64,000 nt of DNA, taken from positions 17,812,570-17,876,569 of the forward strand of contig NC_090707.1 of assembly GCF_040954835.1 (NCBI RefSeq). Reading direction: 5' to 3'. Position 1 is the stretch's first letter; each line of letters begins with the position of its first letter. A program made the position numbers and the translations under genes. A model generated the notes under the pieces. It worked only from the letters and a program-made list of their open reading frames with translations. It was not told the DNA's origin and searched no databases. The DNA is from Lepisosteus oculatus (Eukaryota; Chordata; Actinopteri; Semionotiformes; Lepisosteidae). Of this stretch, positions 34,101 to 45,708 are shown in pieces.

Positions 34101-37100
34101 CATTTGACTGTCAGTTGTGTGCCATCCTCTGTGAATTAAAGATTTGCTAGCACTTCTGACCTCAAACAACTTGTTCTCCAAGGCTCTGTTGATTGTGGCT
34201 GTTGACTGGTACAAGTTTGAAGGACAGGAAAAACAATGTCGTGTTTTGTTTCCACAGTCACTTGTGGGATACACCTGTGACAGGACAGCAGTCCATCGCA
34301 GGGTACAGATAGATACAAATGGACGCATGTATCGGAGCCAATTTTACAGAAATCACTTAACCTACCAGTATGTCTTTGGGCTGAGGAGGAAGCTGGGGCA
34401 TCTGGAGAAAACCCATGGAACATAGAAACTCCACACATAGTACCTTGGGATTTGAACCCAAGGCCCCAGGACTGTGTGACAGCATTACTTACCACTGTGC
34501 AACCATACTGCCTGTTTGTCAGTTTAATTTTTTAAAAAGCCTTTCCTGAGTTTTACACTAGATGTTTTAAGGTTTCCTCATTATAGGGTTTATCGTAGAC
34601 TGCTGATGGCTTTACGTGACTCTTCTGTTTGCAGGTGTTCATTGCTCAGTCCAGGTCCTCAGGAAGCCATCGGGATGTAGAGGATGAGGAGCTGACAAGA
34701 ATTTTTGTCATGATTCCCAAAACATTTACAGAAGATGATCTCAAAGAAACATTCAAGGTAACTAACTATTTATTCAATTAGAAGATAGCTGTAGATCTCT
34801 CAAAGAGCTGTGTTTTATTTACTGTTACAAAGTGTGTTGCTTTCTGTGTGGAATTGGTGAAATAGAGGCACATTTAAGTACATCATGGATTTACTTTTTG
34901 CACTACATCCTTCTACATTGTCACCCTCTGAGACTTGACTAAACAGAGATCGAATCGGCATTTTCAAGATAAACCCTTTGATTTCTTGCTGTTATGAAAA
35001 GCGTTCTCCTTTGTTATTTTGTCATTTGTTTTTGCACACTCCTGAGTGAATCTTTGTTTTCTAGGAATATGGTGACATAGAATATTGCGTTATTATAAAA
35101 AACAAAACTACTGGAGAGAGCAAAGGCTTGGCTTATGTGAGATATCTCAAACCTTCCCAAGCAGCAACAGCTATTGAAAACTGCGACAAAAGTAAGCAAT
35201 ACTTACTCCTACTCTGTAATATCTGTGCAAACAAAAGTGTAATTGGTTAAATGTTTCATACGAAAAACAATTGAGTTGTTTTTGCCCATTTGCTAGTTAA
35301 TTTATGCATGGCTAAAATGTTATGTCCTAAATGAGTCTATTAACACTCCACTTTTGATGGCAGTATTAAAGAGTGGATCTTCTAACACAAGCTCCTTTGT
35401 TTTCAGCCTTCAGAGCTATTCTTGCTGAACCCAGGAACAAAAATGTGACCACTGAAAATGACTATTTTAGCAATGTCAGAACCGACCACGTGACCAGCGA
35501 TCCAGGAATGAATGCATATCAGTTTGGTAGGTTGCTGCAGAATGTGGTGGACGTGCTTGAAATAAGTGAAGTATACATAGTCACTCTGAATATACAAAAA
35601 TACTGGTAGAGATTACAGAATATAGTGTTTTTGTAGGTTGTTATAGTTCATTAAATACAAGGACATTTTCTAGATGTCAATGTTATAAAACTGTTCTTGG
35701 TATAGCCATATATTTAAGTTAATGATGCATTGTATCAAGAAATAAGAAACTGACAACCCTTTTTTTTCCAGTAGTTTAGCGTAGCTTTAAAACACCATTT
35801 AAATTGTATCTTGTAACATTACTTTTTTGCTTAGTATTTCACAAATATATTTTATGACTTCCCTAGTAATTAGGTCTGATAATGACTTTAATAGTTGTGA
35901 TAGATACATTTATGATAGTAATATAATTGTCAGTAATGTGCAGTGTGCTTCTGGAAAGAAACTTATCAACTCAATTTTGAAGTCTACAGAATATTGTATA
36001 ACTTTTGTTGAACATGATGAAAATCAGTTTTGTATTTCTTTTAAGCATGTGTAAAAGCTTAATTTTAGAAACCCTTCCTCTTGCAAAGGTTGTGGTCACA
36101 GAATTAAGATTTGTTTCTTTTTCACCCGATGAAGCTGAGGCCGTAAATTACGGAATGGGAGAAATGCGAAGCACGGATATTATAACTCGGTGCTTGTTGG
36201 TGTCGTCAAGAGCAAGTATAACGCAGGAGCAAGTTTACAGTCTCTTTGATCTGATTCCTGGGATGGACTATTGTGAGATGCAGAGGGATCCTTATGGATT
36301 TAACAAAGGTATTATAACAAATAAAAGGAAGTGTGTTAAAAATTAATCCTGGCTCCAATTTGAAGCACCTGATAACTTGCCATGTATAGTTCTGAATGTG
36401 GGTTGACCAAGCAGATTCACTAACTGCAGTTCACAAATTGACAAAAACTGCAAGTCCCTGAGCTTACCCCTTCTACACTCCAAAGCTATCCGCACTTGTC
36501 CCTTCTACGTTGGACCAATCTTAGTACAAGCTGACCGCAATGTGGCTCCATACAGAAGTAATGATGGTTTTCTAAACCTAAAAATGCATTCATGGGATAC
36601 AACATGTGTAGTTGGACCTAAAAGCAAAACTCTTTTCTTCAAATCTAAAATAACCCCTAATTTGCTTTCATGGCCAAAACTCTTATGTTCTGCCAAAAAG
36701 TAGGCTGGAAAGCTCTTCAGCCATCACCCATTTTCAGGTCTGCTAAATGGTTCTGAGTGGAAAATGGTTACTTCACTTTCCATAATGGTATAACTATTTC
36801 AATAGCCATGCAAAGAGGCATTTTATAGAGTTTACTACTTTGTCTTGGAAATATAATTCCAAAGATATTTTGGCATAATTTGTTGTCCCATGAATTTTTT
36901 TATAAATGTTTAAAGTTTTCAGTTTAACATTAATTTTATTTTCCCTAGGTCAAGCTATGGTCCGGTACAATAACCTAGGCTCGGCTGTATATGCTAAGGA
37001 GAAGCTGAATGGCTTTGAGTACCCTCCTGGAAACCGTCTGGCTGTTGTCTACGTAGATGATGGTGACGACAGGTCCAGGTAAGGCAAAACATTTAGGTTT

Positions 37101-39223
37101 TCAGAGTTTGGGAATTTTTCCACATTAGTAATGTAGAATTAAACCAGAATAGCATTATTTTTTTTCTACAGTAGTCTGTTCTGCACGCAAATGTGTGATG
37201 TTTTATGTACTGTGGATGGACTTGTGTACTGACCTGTTCCCTGAACACAGCAATTTAAGTGGTCTTTAGCTTTGACACATCTTTCATGTAGACTGCTTTG
37301 GCATGTACGTTTCTTGCCCTTGCTGAGAGTTGAACTCTTATAGTTATTCTTATTGTGAGGTGTTTTTTTTGTTAAAGCCTCAATTCCAAAAAAGCACCAT
37401 TGATCTTCTTGCTAAACGTGCAAGTGCATTCAGGCTGAGGTGCAAAATAGCTTCACTGGCAAATCTAGTAATGGTCCACTTTAAGTCACTTAAATTCTTC
37501 TTTCATACAACTGTATCCATTGTTTCACACTGCATGCATAATGATGCTGTTTGGTTTTGTGCCATCCTATTGATATGCAAACACTGGACATTGAATTGTA
37601 TTCGTATTTTCAAGATGTCTTCCGTTCTATTCCAACACTGCTTTTGACTGTTTAAACACTTTAGGATATTTTTTTTTCTGTCTTCCACATCTTGCCACAC
37701 AAAATACCTGCAGAGCTTTGATTCATAATCTTAGAACTTGGTGCAGGTTCACTTGAAGAGTGAGCTGGCTCTTGGTCACTATAGAGCATTGAGGTGATTT
37801 TATACAACAGGGAAGGAAAAGGGTATTGATCATTCAATGGAAATTATAAAAATGTTCAATGCACCTGTAAATGTAATTTCTACTGTATAATCTAGTTATG
37901 ACATTTTTGTAAAGTGGGTGAGTTTTGAATTTCCTTTTTATAGTAGTTGTGGCCACACATCTGTAATATATGAATACAGTGGTACTGGTTTGATTTTTGC
38001 AGCCCTGTGGGGAAGATGGCCTTACAGTTGGTAACAGCCCAAATGATGTCTATGGTGTGGAATAGCCCTGCCGGCCAACAGTTAATGAAAGCAAACACCG
38101 TAAGTAGTCGACGGAAGAGTAGCTTGTTTAATCTGTGGATTTCACCACATATTCTGGATGTATGGTGCAGAAATGATATCCAGTCGCAGTCAGTCGTTTC
38201 ATGCTTGAACTTGGTTTAGGATTCTTTTTCCTCTAGGACAGTTAACAAAAAAAATTGATTTGGGGATTTTTTTCTTTTTTTGTATTCAGAATAATGCGGA
38301 AGAGTTTTACCAGGTAACAATTTGATATTATTTGTAAATTACATCAATATTTAGGAGGGAAACTTGTTAAGGAGCATCAGGCTGAGCCCAGAGCTTTCGT
38401 CTTGATCTTTTGAAGGGGTACGCAGCAGCCAGTGTTCCTCAGATGCCCCGTGTCCAGACAGACGTAGCCTTGCCTCCCCACAAGAAGCTTGCCCCTTCCG
38501 ACAGCAGAGTCAAAGAGCGGCTCTTTGTGGTCTTTAACCCTGCTCCCTTACCCGTGGACGTGCTGGAGGATGTGTTCTGGTAATAACCCTATACAAACAG
38601 AGATGGTGCTTGGGTGGGGGGGGTTTACCCAGGAAAGTCATTTTAGGAGAGTGTTGTTAGAGTTAAAGGACGTAAATCTACCCCTTTCCTTTACAAATGG
38701 GGTTGGCACTGGTATAACTAAAAAAAGTAATTGGATCAGTGTTAGGCTATTGGCATTAGGAGTAATATTAAAATAACCTTAACTGCCTGCATCTTAAGAT
38801 TGTGTCTGGTAGGGATAGGAGTTCTAGGATGGAAGTAATGGTAATTGGAGGATTTGGTTTGTGGTTATAGATAAGCACGGGCACATAATTAGATGCTTAA
38901 CCCAGTTCATCCTGAAAATGCAGTGCTGTTACCTTGCTGTGGTTTCTCAGTATCAAAACGCACAAAGCTGAAGCAGAATGTACTTGACGTGGGCTTATCG
39001 GTTCGAACCTTTTGTGGTCCCGTCTTTCAGTCGATTTGGATCCCTTGTGGAGGTGTATGTAGTGCCAGGCCGAAATGTGGGCTATATCAAGTATTCTGAA
39101 AGAAAGAACGCCAACGACGCGATGGCGGCCCTGCACGGCAAAGTGGTGAATGGCGTGAAGTTGAAGGTGATGCTTGCGGACCCCCCCAAAGAAGAGTCTC
39201 ACAAGCGTCAGCGGACATACTAA
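27895..39223 (+). CDS. rbm45: RNA-binding motif protein 45 (whole coding span, ten exons)
   Basis: Joined exons give 486 residues, against about 475 in human. RBM45 is a mainly nuclear RNA-binding protein with a homo-oligomer assembly region, expressed in neural tissue. RRM1 has RNP2 RLFLVT (20-25) and RNP1 KGVSFVKF (59-66). RRM2 has RIFVMI (114-119) and KGLAYVRY (153-160). RRM3 has RLFVVF (403-408) and NVGYIKY (438-444). The C-terminus HKRQRTY (480-486) matches the known bipartite NLS end. Exons: 27895-28170, 34635-34757, 35065-35191, 35407-35526, 36102-36308, 36949-37078, 38003-38099, 38290-38313 (microexon), 38416-38579 and 39031-39223. All introns are GT-AG, phases join without a stop, and the sum is 1461 nt including TAA. 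In mammals RBM45 also neighbours PDE11A. The weakest points are the microexon and the start of the fifth exon. Confidence 0.95.
29485..29740 (-). repeat. 5S-type SINE fragment
   Basis: Shares 'aagtgctttacaggtaatgg', the 'tggatgatgtgacggcagcc' block and 'catagatgggatcattagg' with the copy at 12190-12670. Lacks the 5S head. Confidence 0.75.
34222..34510 (-). repeat. SINE-like repeat in rbm45 intron 1
   Basis: Same family as 26007-26335, sharing 'aacctaccagtatgtctttg' and 'gatttgaacccaaggcccca'. Confidence 0.7.
34635..34757 (+). CDS. rbm45: rbm45 exon 2
   Basis: 41 codons, [20 protein letters not shown] to LKETFK, phase 0. The acceptor is tttgcag|GTG, the donor AAG|GTAACT. Ends RRM1 and starts RRM2. 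Confidence 0.96.
35065..35191 (+). CDS. rbm45: rbm45 exon 3 (RRM2)
   Basis: [20 protein letters not shown] to AIENCDK plus one base. The acceptor is ttctag|GAA, the donor A|GTAAGC. Carries RNP1 of RRM2. Confidence 0.96.
35407..35526 (+). CDS. rbm45: rbm45 exon 4
   Basis: Completes Thr176 and encodes [20 protein letters not shown] to NAYQF plus one base. The acceptor is tttcag|CC, the donor TTTG|GTAGGT. Confidence 0.93.
36102..36308 (+). CDS. rbm45: rbm45 exon 5 (oligomerisation region)
   Basis: From Glu216 to Lys284 plus one base, ending [29 protein letters not shown] matches the central RBM45 region. The acceptor ggtcacag|AATTAAG was chosen because it alone keeps the frame from exon 4 near the start of homology. 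The first ten residues are poorly conserved, so this boundary is less sure. The donor is AAAG|GTATTA. Confidence 0.85.
36949..37078 (+). CDS. rbm45: rbm45 exon 6
   Basis: [20 protein letters not shown] to DDGDDRS plus two bases. The acceptor is ccctag|GTCAA, the donor CCAG|GTAAGG. Confidence 0.95.
38003..38099 (+). CDS. rbm45: rbm45 exon 7
   Basis: Completes Ser328 and encodes [20 protein letters not shown] to MKANT, ending in phase 0. The acceptor is tttgcag|CC, the donor ACC|GTAAGT. Confidence 0.93.
38290..38313 (+). CDS. rbm45: rbm45 candidate 24-nt microexon
   Basis: A strong T-rich tract and ttcag precede 24 bases encoding NNAEEFYQ, followed by CAG|GTAACA. Both sides are phase 0, so inclusion or skipping keeps the frame. 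No UGC element was seen just before the acceptor. Evidence is splice signals only. Confidence 0.55.
38416..38579 (+). CDS. rbm45: rbm45 exon 9 (start of RRM3)
   Basis: [20 protein letters not shown] to VDVLEDVF plus two bases. The acceptor is tgaag|GGGTAC, the donor [29 protein letters not shown] matches RRM3 of human RBM45. Confidence 0.93.
39031..39223 (+). CDS. rbm45: rbm45 last coding exon (RRM3 end, NLS)
   Basis: Completes Cys423 and encodes [20 protein letters not shown] to HKRQRTY and TAA. The acceptor is ctttcag|TCG. The exon continues into the 3' UTR to a donor at 39244. Confidence 0.97.
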
Positions 39224-39243
39224 TTCGCCATCCGTGTGGATTT

Positions 39244-40471
39244 GGTAAGTGCAAATACGGGTAAGCTGAGTGTTTACAGAGGAGTGTGGAAAGGAGAGGT
39301 AGACCATATACAATTCCATTTCATTACCTCACCATGAGAGTGTCTCTTCCCTATTCTTCCTTCCCTCTCAGGGACTAAATTCTACATCGAATATGCTTCA
39401 TTGTCTAACCAAATAATGGTCTGTTGTTGTATTTATTAATATAAGGTTTGGGAAAATTGTTGGCAAAATCATGTGAAGCATATGGAATAGTAAATAGGAA
39501 AATTGTTTAGTTTTTTCCTATCTTAAAATGATTACATTTTGTTCTGAGTTAATAAAAACTTGCTTTTTTTGAACACTTAAATCTCAGAGGTTTAATTTTT
39601 GATGGAATTCACCATTGGTCCTTCCTAAATCCAAGTGAGGTTTTGATGTACATTTTGCTTTAAAAGCAAATATTCGACTGTTTCTAATACAGTAAGGGCA
39701 ACATAATATATACTTTTTCATGATCAGATGTTTTTGTGTTAACAGTGTACAGGTTCCTGTGATTTTCATTTTTCCCCCAGCATGTGAAACGGTTGGTTTC
39801 TGTGGCATTTGCTGCAAGGACAATTGCTGGTAGCTTTTTGGTCCAGTAATCTGTTTTCATAAGTCAGAAAGCAGGAAATTGAAAAAAACACATGCGCTCC
39901 ATGAGTGCAGACGAGAAGGACTGTGAATGTTTGAGATACTGTATATACACACTTCAGAAAGCATTAATCCAGTTTAACTACTGGCCTTTAAGCCTTGTGG
40001 TCCTGCTTATGGTTATAAAAAAGGTAAGAGGCTAGAAAAGTAGAGGGAGAAGATGCCAAAACATGATTAAATGGGAAAAGGGTAGACAAATGTTGTAGTT
40101 TACAAATTGTGATGTGGCAGTTTTTCTAGGTAAGACACAAAAAAAAAACTTGGAAGGAATGTTACGTTCACACATTGATTTTGTTTTGATTTTATTATTT
40201 AGAAGAAAGCTTGGGCTGTTGACCTCTTTCTGATTTACTGAACCTGATAACATTTCAGAGTTGGTTTGAACTCTGAAATTGAACTTTACATTTAATGTTA
40301 ATGTATTTTAAAACCTATGCAAATATGCCAGTTACCTTTAAACAGCTGCCACCATAGGCTATGTAAAAAAAGCCCTGTGTCTGGTGTGTGCCTAGTTCAG
40401 GAAAACTTGATGGCAAAAACAAATGTTTTTAATGTTGCGTATTTATGGTTGTGATGTTTTTGTTTCTGCAG
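39244..40471 (+). other. rbm45: rbm45 3' UTR intron
   Basis: Donor TTG|GTAAGT at 39244 and acceptor tttctgcag ending at 40471 define an intron 20 nt after the stop codon. An AATAAA at 39551 inside it could end an unspliced form. Confidence 0.75.
39551..39556 (+). terminator. rbm45: Alternative poly(A) signal inside the 3' UTR intron
   Basis: AATAAA, about 330 nt after the stop codon, followed by T-rich sequence. It would serve transcripts that do not splice the 3' UTR intron. Confidence 0.4.
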
Positions 40472-40700
40472 AGATGATTTAAATGACATGACCCTCAACA
40501 TGACTGGACATAGAAACGATGACTGGACGTCATAGCTACAGACAGTGACTACCTTTTCGTGACATTGCTACTAACTGTTTTTTTTCTTTTGTGTGTCTAG
40601 TTTTTATCGCTTGTTGGAGCAAAGAAGTAAATTATCATGAGACATTAATTTTGGGGTACGAAAAAGCAATTGGTATACAATAAAAACTTTAGTTTGTGCT
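40472..40700 (+). other. rbm45: rbm45 terminal non-coding exon
   Basis: From the acceptor at 40471 to just after AATAAA at 40679. It contains no conserved reading frame. Confidence 0.65.
40679..40684 (+). terminator. rbm45: Main rbm45 poly(A) signal
   Basis: AATAAA followed within 15-40 nt by a T/G-rich stretch (agtttgtgctttggtttcc). A further AATAAA lies at 41187-41192. Confidence 0.65.
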
Positions 40701-43700
40701 TTGGTTTCCAGTTTAGTAGTGATGTCTGTACCTAGGTTTTTCTTCAAAGTTTTTGTTGATTTTCTCTTTTTTTTTACATTTCTGAAAATACAAATTCATT
40801 TTTAATAGAAATTCCAATTATTATTCATCAAATGTAGATGCTCGTTTTTACCACATTTGTTTTCGTTAATAGTCTGTGGTAGAACTGTTTTAGCAGTTAT
40901 CAACATTATGATAATCTGGTTTTATTTCATTAATATTAGAATTTGGGTCTGCACTATTTCCATTAGCAGGTTTATCTTTGTACGTGTGCGACCATGTTAT
41001 AATGACTTACTGTTCCAGCTTCAAGGTTTCTTTGTTCAAGGGATGTTCAACCTGTCCTTTTTAGACACTGCAACAGAATTATAAAAAGTTTTGCATTAAG
41101 GTGTTTTTTGTGATGGAGAAGTACTTTCTGAAAAAAGATGCACGACACATTGAGTCATCCTTTCTGGTTTATTTCTGTTATTACAAAATAAAAACTTCAA
41201 CCATGCTATACGTGTATTAAGATTTTTTTTAATGGTGTCCCTCTGTTTTTCTACCTGCCTACAGAGCTTGATATTCAAAAGCAGGATATATTCACATTAC
41301 TAATTTCAGACAAATTTAGACGTTTTTGGCTAAAGACGACATTTTTTTTAATTTCACCCTATTTTTCACCCTAATTCTATTTGTGTATTTCCTGTGAAAG
41401 ACTATTACCCTATGAAATGTAAAACTGAGAAATGTTTCCCTCAAAATTGACAGTCTCGCCTTCAGAAATATTTTACATGCAGGTAAAATTCATGAATACC
41501 TGATTTAGCCTTGCTATAACTGGTATGTCTTGGCAAGTGGCTTATGATCTTTTTGAAATGGACTGTAGTAAACATACTTTAGCTCTGCACGGAAAAAGAT
41601 GAAAAATGTAATGAGTTGGTGTCAATATTCATACATTTTAGACAGCCAAATTACTTTCTAGATGTGTCCTATACTCTTAGCTCTGCAAAGGCCTTTTTGA
41701 ATTTTTTTCTAAAATCATTTTTTTCTGGCAAAATCGGGGTGCTTGAAAGTTGCTGTCGGCAAAACAAGGTTTACATTGGTATCTCTCCTATCAGTGTTTC
41801 ATTTTGTTAAATGAAAATGTATTTTTCAGGACAATGAAATGACCGAAACAGGACAGTGTGAACAACAAGTTAAATCTCTGTGAAAATTTGTATCTGTTTA
41901 ATCGAACATGGCTGCCATTATGCATGAAGTTCTGTATATTTGTGGATAAGACATTGGGAGAAAGTTAAAAACTGGGTCAGACTGCTTCATGTACAGAAAG
42001 TGAAGGTGTTCGTACTGTTACAGTTAATGTCGATAAAGCCTCTCCAACTATTATCTCAACATTTCTAGACAGTCTTTCTGGTCTTGCAGTAAGCACCTCC
42101 GAATGACACATGAGTTTAGACTGCCAGATTAAGAAGATAAATATCAGGTACCTTAATCACCTTTCTTGGTGGTGGTAAAGCTTTATGACTTCTATAAATA
42201 TTGAAAGGAAAACTCATCACATTCTTCAACTTTAATATTTTTAGAAGCCTCCAGGTTTGTTATGGAGCCCATTTGATGAAACTAAAAAATAGAAAGGGAG
42301 TTGACTTCCTAGTCCTAAGCATTTGGGGTTCAGGTAGTTGCTACTTGTGTTTTGGTATACAAGTTTCTATGCTGTAGTAGAGCTTTATTGATTCTGACTT
42401 TTGGTGTGTTCTAAAAAATGGACCATGCATACAACAGGAAAAAACGTCACACATTTTAAGCCAGATGTCCAGCTTATCCCTTAGCTTTTAAGTTATCCCT
42501 TTATAATTTGTTTTTTCTTATATAAGCTATTTAGATGCACTTACATTTCTTCATTGGGGATGAATAAATATTTTGAATGGATTGATACAGCTGTGTCTGA
42601 TAGTTGTACCCTGTGAGTGACCACTGAAACTTTCGAGTGCTATGGATTTCACTTGGTGTTGCAGTAGTAAGTTCTTGTATACATAAGCGCTATTTCCAAG
42701 CAACTTCCCTGTTTTTAACAAGGTTTGGAGACTATCCCATCAGAGGGAAAATTTGTGAATTAAAATGTTTCTAGTGCTCATCTCCTCAGGAACGCTGAGG
42801 GCACCTTTTTTCCCACATCCGTTAGCAACTAGCAATCTAATGAGCTTGATGAGTTGAATGGCCTCCTCTTTTTTGTGGTCTTTGTTATATTTGATTTCAG
42901 CTTTTCCTTGCTTGATAGATGAATTAAATGTATTGTTTTATGTGCATGAACTTGGCCTTTAATATGTATTCCATAGTGTTCTGGGAACCTAAGTAATGAA
43001 AAGAGCAGTATAAATGTAAGGAATTGTCATTTTAGAAGTACATTTCATCAAGATGTGGCACTTACAAGATGCACTACTACTCTCTTGCGATTTGCCCATG
43101 ATGTGCTATCATTCATACGTATTTTAATTGAAAGACGTATCAGATTTCCATGCTGTAGATTCATTATTTACAAGCTGGGTATTATGGATTGTGCTATCAC
43201 AGGCAGAATGAACGTGTTTAGCTTGTTCAACCTGTTTTAAGTATTATATTTAGTCTAAAACCATGCCTCGTGCATGGCATGATAAAGCCAAACTAAAGTT
43301 ATTAATCTTGATAATCTTGTAGATGCATTAGAGCAACAGTTTTTACACAGATTTGTTTCTGAATGATTTATGAAAATCGAAACCGTAAATTGTACAGACG
43401 GTTTGATATGAATTAAAACCACTTTGTGCCTTCTCAACTGTAGGGAATTTTGCTAATTAATAGTACAGGGTTGTGTTGTGTGTAACACATTCCTGTCAAA
43501 ACACTGCTGGAGAGCACTTGTTTGCCATTTGTTACTGCTGTGAAAACATGTATCACATTATGCATTCAAAGGGGTGAAAATGGTGTCATGTTGTGAGATG
43601 AACTGCTGAAAAAGTCGGCAGTTTGATGCAAGCTCCTAAAATATTCGTTACCACAACCATCAAACTAAAACCAAAATCTTAAAAAGGCCATGAACCTGTT

Positions 43701-45334
43701 TGAATAACATCTCTTCAGCCTAGATCTTTTAATTGCTTTCCAAGAGTAAAATTGCATTTAGTGAATTCTTCAGGCAGTATAATAAGCCAGCTGAAGCTTG
43801 AGTTTCTGTAAGTTTTAATGTCATGAAAGACGAGCCTTCCTTATGTAGAAGCTGCACAAAACCATAAAAATGCAATTTAATACTGGAATAACTTTCTTAC
43901 TGATTAAAAAAAAGTAGTAGTAATATAAAGCAGCAACTTCCTTTGCCATATTTCTGAAGCGGGTATGTTATCCTCTCTGCTCAAGTAACAACAAATGCAG
44001 TTTAATCTTACCAGGATGTTCCACTGAAGGAACCAGGACACACACGCACACAAATGGAAGCTCAGGTAAGTTTTCCTGCGTTTAGTACTTCCTGTTTTTG
44101 TACTTACCTGATGTAATAATTTGAGTTGTGGAAAATTAGGTACAAACTACCTTAGCAACAATGCCACAGAAACATACTGTAGGTATTTGTCATCTTGCTG
44201 AAGTAGGAGATAATTCATTTGAATATTGTTATAAGAATTTACAGAAGAAATGTTTTTTCACTCTGAAAGAATGATCAGTTTTTTTTATGGATAAAATGGT
44301 TTCTTGTGAAATACTTTCAGCCAAACAACTCTGTAATTAGTAACAGTATGCAGTGTTACAGAATTACCTTTTAGTAAGCAGGTGGTAAATTAACCATTAA
44401 AACACAATCTTGAACTGTATCATTAATCCTATATAATTCTTATACATTCATGCTCAAAGGTTTCTGAACGTTCCCACAGTTCAAAGTTCAACCAAAGTTC
44501 TGTTCAAAGGACTGGCGAAGTTTTACTTCACTGTAGAAGTTCTGCTGGATTCCTTGCACTACACACAAGCTACTTTTACCTTTATCTGACCTGTATCTGC
44601 AATACTGCATCCTGGATTATTTGAGACTCTGAGTATCATTAAAAATTTCATTTCAATTTCAAATTAAGGCAACATTACATTTTTTATTGGAAATGTCATA
44701 TACCATGAGAATTTAAAAAGTGATAATTATTCAATACTTTGTGAATAATGTGTGCTTTGTGAAGAGAGTTCTAGATATTGTGCCACTAGTGAGAGTTCAT
44801 GGTGAGTGCCAAGAGTAAGCAGTGGTAATTGTTTGCATGCATACATAGGTGCCATAAAATGAAAAACAATGCTGACACAAGAGTCCAAATGTCAACTAGT
44901 CTACAAAAATACAATCAAGCTGGACTACACACTGAAGCTTTCTAATAACGGACGTGCTTAGTGTTTTGAGAATGAAGTCAATATGGATACTTGGCTTACC
45001 TTCAGTATAGTTGGTGGAAGCTTGGTACCACTTGTAAATTTACAGCCTTTAAATTGAACAACTGTCCTTGCGCATACTAAATTCACTAGTGCCTGCATTT
45101 GGTTTTTGCTGTCTACAGGTGTTTGATTATAAATATCAAGCATTCTGTGAAGGAAGGGATGAACCTGATTTGACATTTTATTGCCAGCAACTACTGCTGC
45201 GTGCTGTATTGTTGTGCATTTAATAAACTTTGATTGACTCTGATTGATTTGTGATTTCTCTGACTTAAAACTCAAAATACTGCGCTCATAGTTTAATGCA
45301 ACATTTTCGAAGGGGAACTAAACTTATTTAAATG
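40701..45334. other. Intergenic downstream of rbm45
   Basis: AT-rich, with a repeat tail fragment at about 42815-42875. No exon recognised. Longer 3' UTR forms of rbm45 could reach 41.2 kb. Confidence 0.5.
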
Positions 45335-45455
45335 GTTCCTGGTGCCCTGCCCATTGTGCACCCTGCCTTGCAGCTGTTGCTGGCCGGGATAGAATTTGAT
45401 TCCGGCTCCCCCGTGACCCTGAATTGTATGAAGCAGTTAGAAAATGAACGGACGG
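45335..45455 (+). repeat. SINE-like 3' fragment
   Basis: Reads 'gctggccgggatagaatttg', 'ccggctcccccgtgaccctg', 'gaagcagttagaaaatgaac', the 3' part of the 62040 family. Confidence 0.7.
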
Positions 45456-45694
45456 TTATAAATGTTTCGTTCTAAAAACAAGGTGACCGGATTTCTAATG
45501 AGAACTAAGTGCCCCTTTGGAAAATGATTCATTGCCAGAACTGTAGTTTGCTGAACAGTTTTTGGTGTAAATGGACGATGCTTTGTGCAATTTTAAAAGT
45601 CTTTACCACATTATCAATTGCTTTGACTTCCTTTCAATTTTGTTGCTGTGAAAAATAAAAGCAAAGTGCTGCCATTGATGTATGCGCTTTTGTG

Positions 45695-45708
45695 CCACTA
45701 GATGGCAG
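45695..45708 (+). promoter_or_regulatory. CTCF-like motif (perfect core)
   Basis: CCACTAGATGGCAG matches every position of the core CCASYAGRKGGCRS. It lies 5 kb downstream of rbm45. Motif match only. Confidence 0.5.

Larger units (their letters stand above)
28171..34634 (+). other. rbm45: rbm45 intron 1
   Basis: 6.46-kb intron holding a 5S-type SINE fragment (29485-29740), SINE-like fragments near 30026-30130 and 31375-31440, and a SINE at 34222-34510 ending about 125 bp before exon 2. No further exon was recognised. Confidence 0.85.

Noticed and set aside
36005-36101. Extension of rbm45 exon 5 upstream to the Met at 36005
   Set aside because: The open frame continues by chance; the acceptor at 36101 keeps the frame from exon 4, and upstream residues have no match in RBM45.
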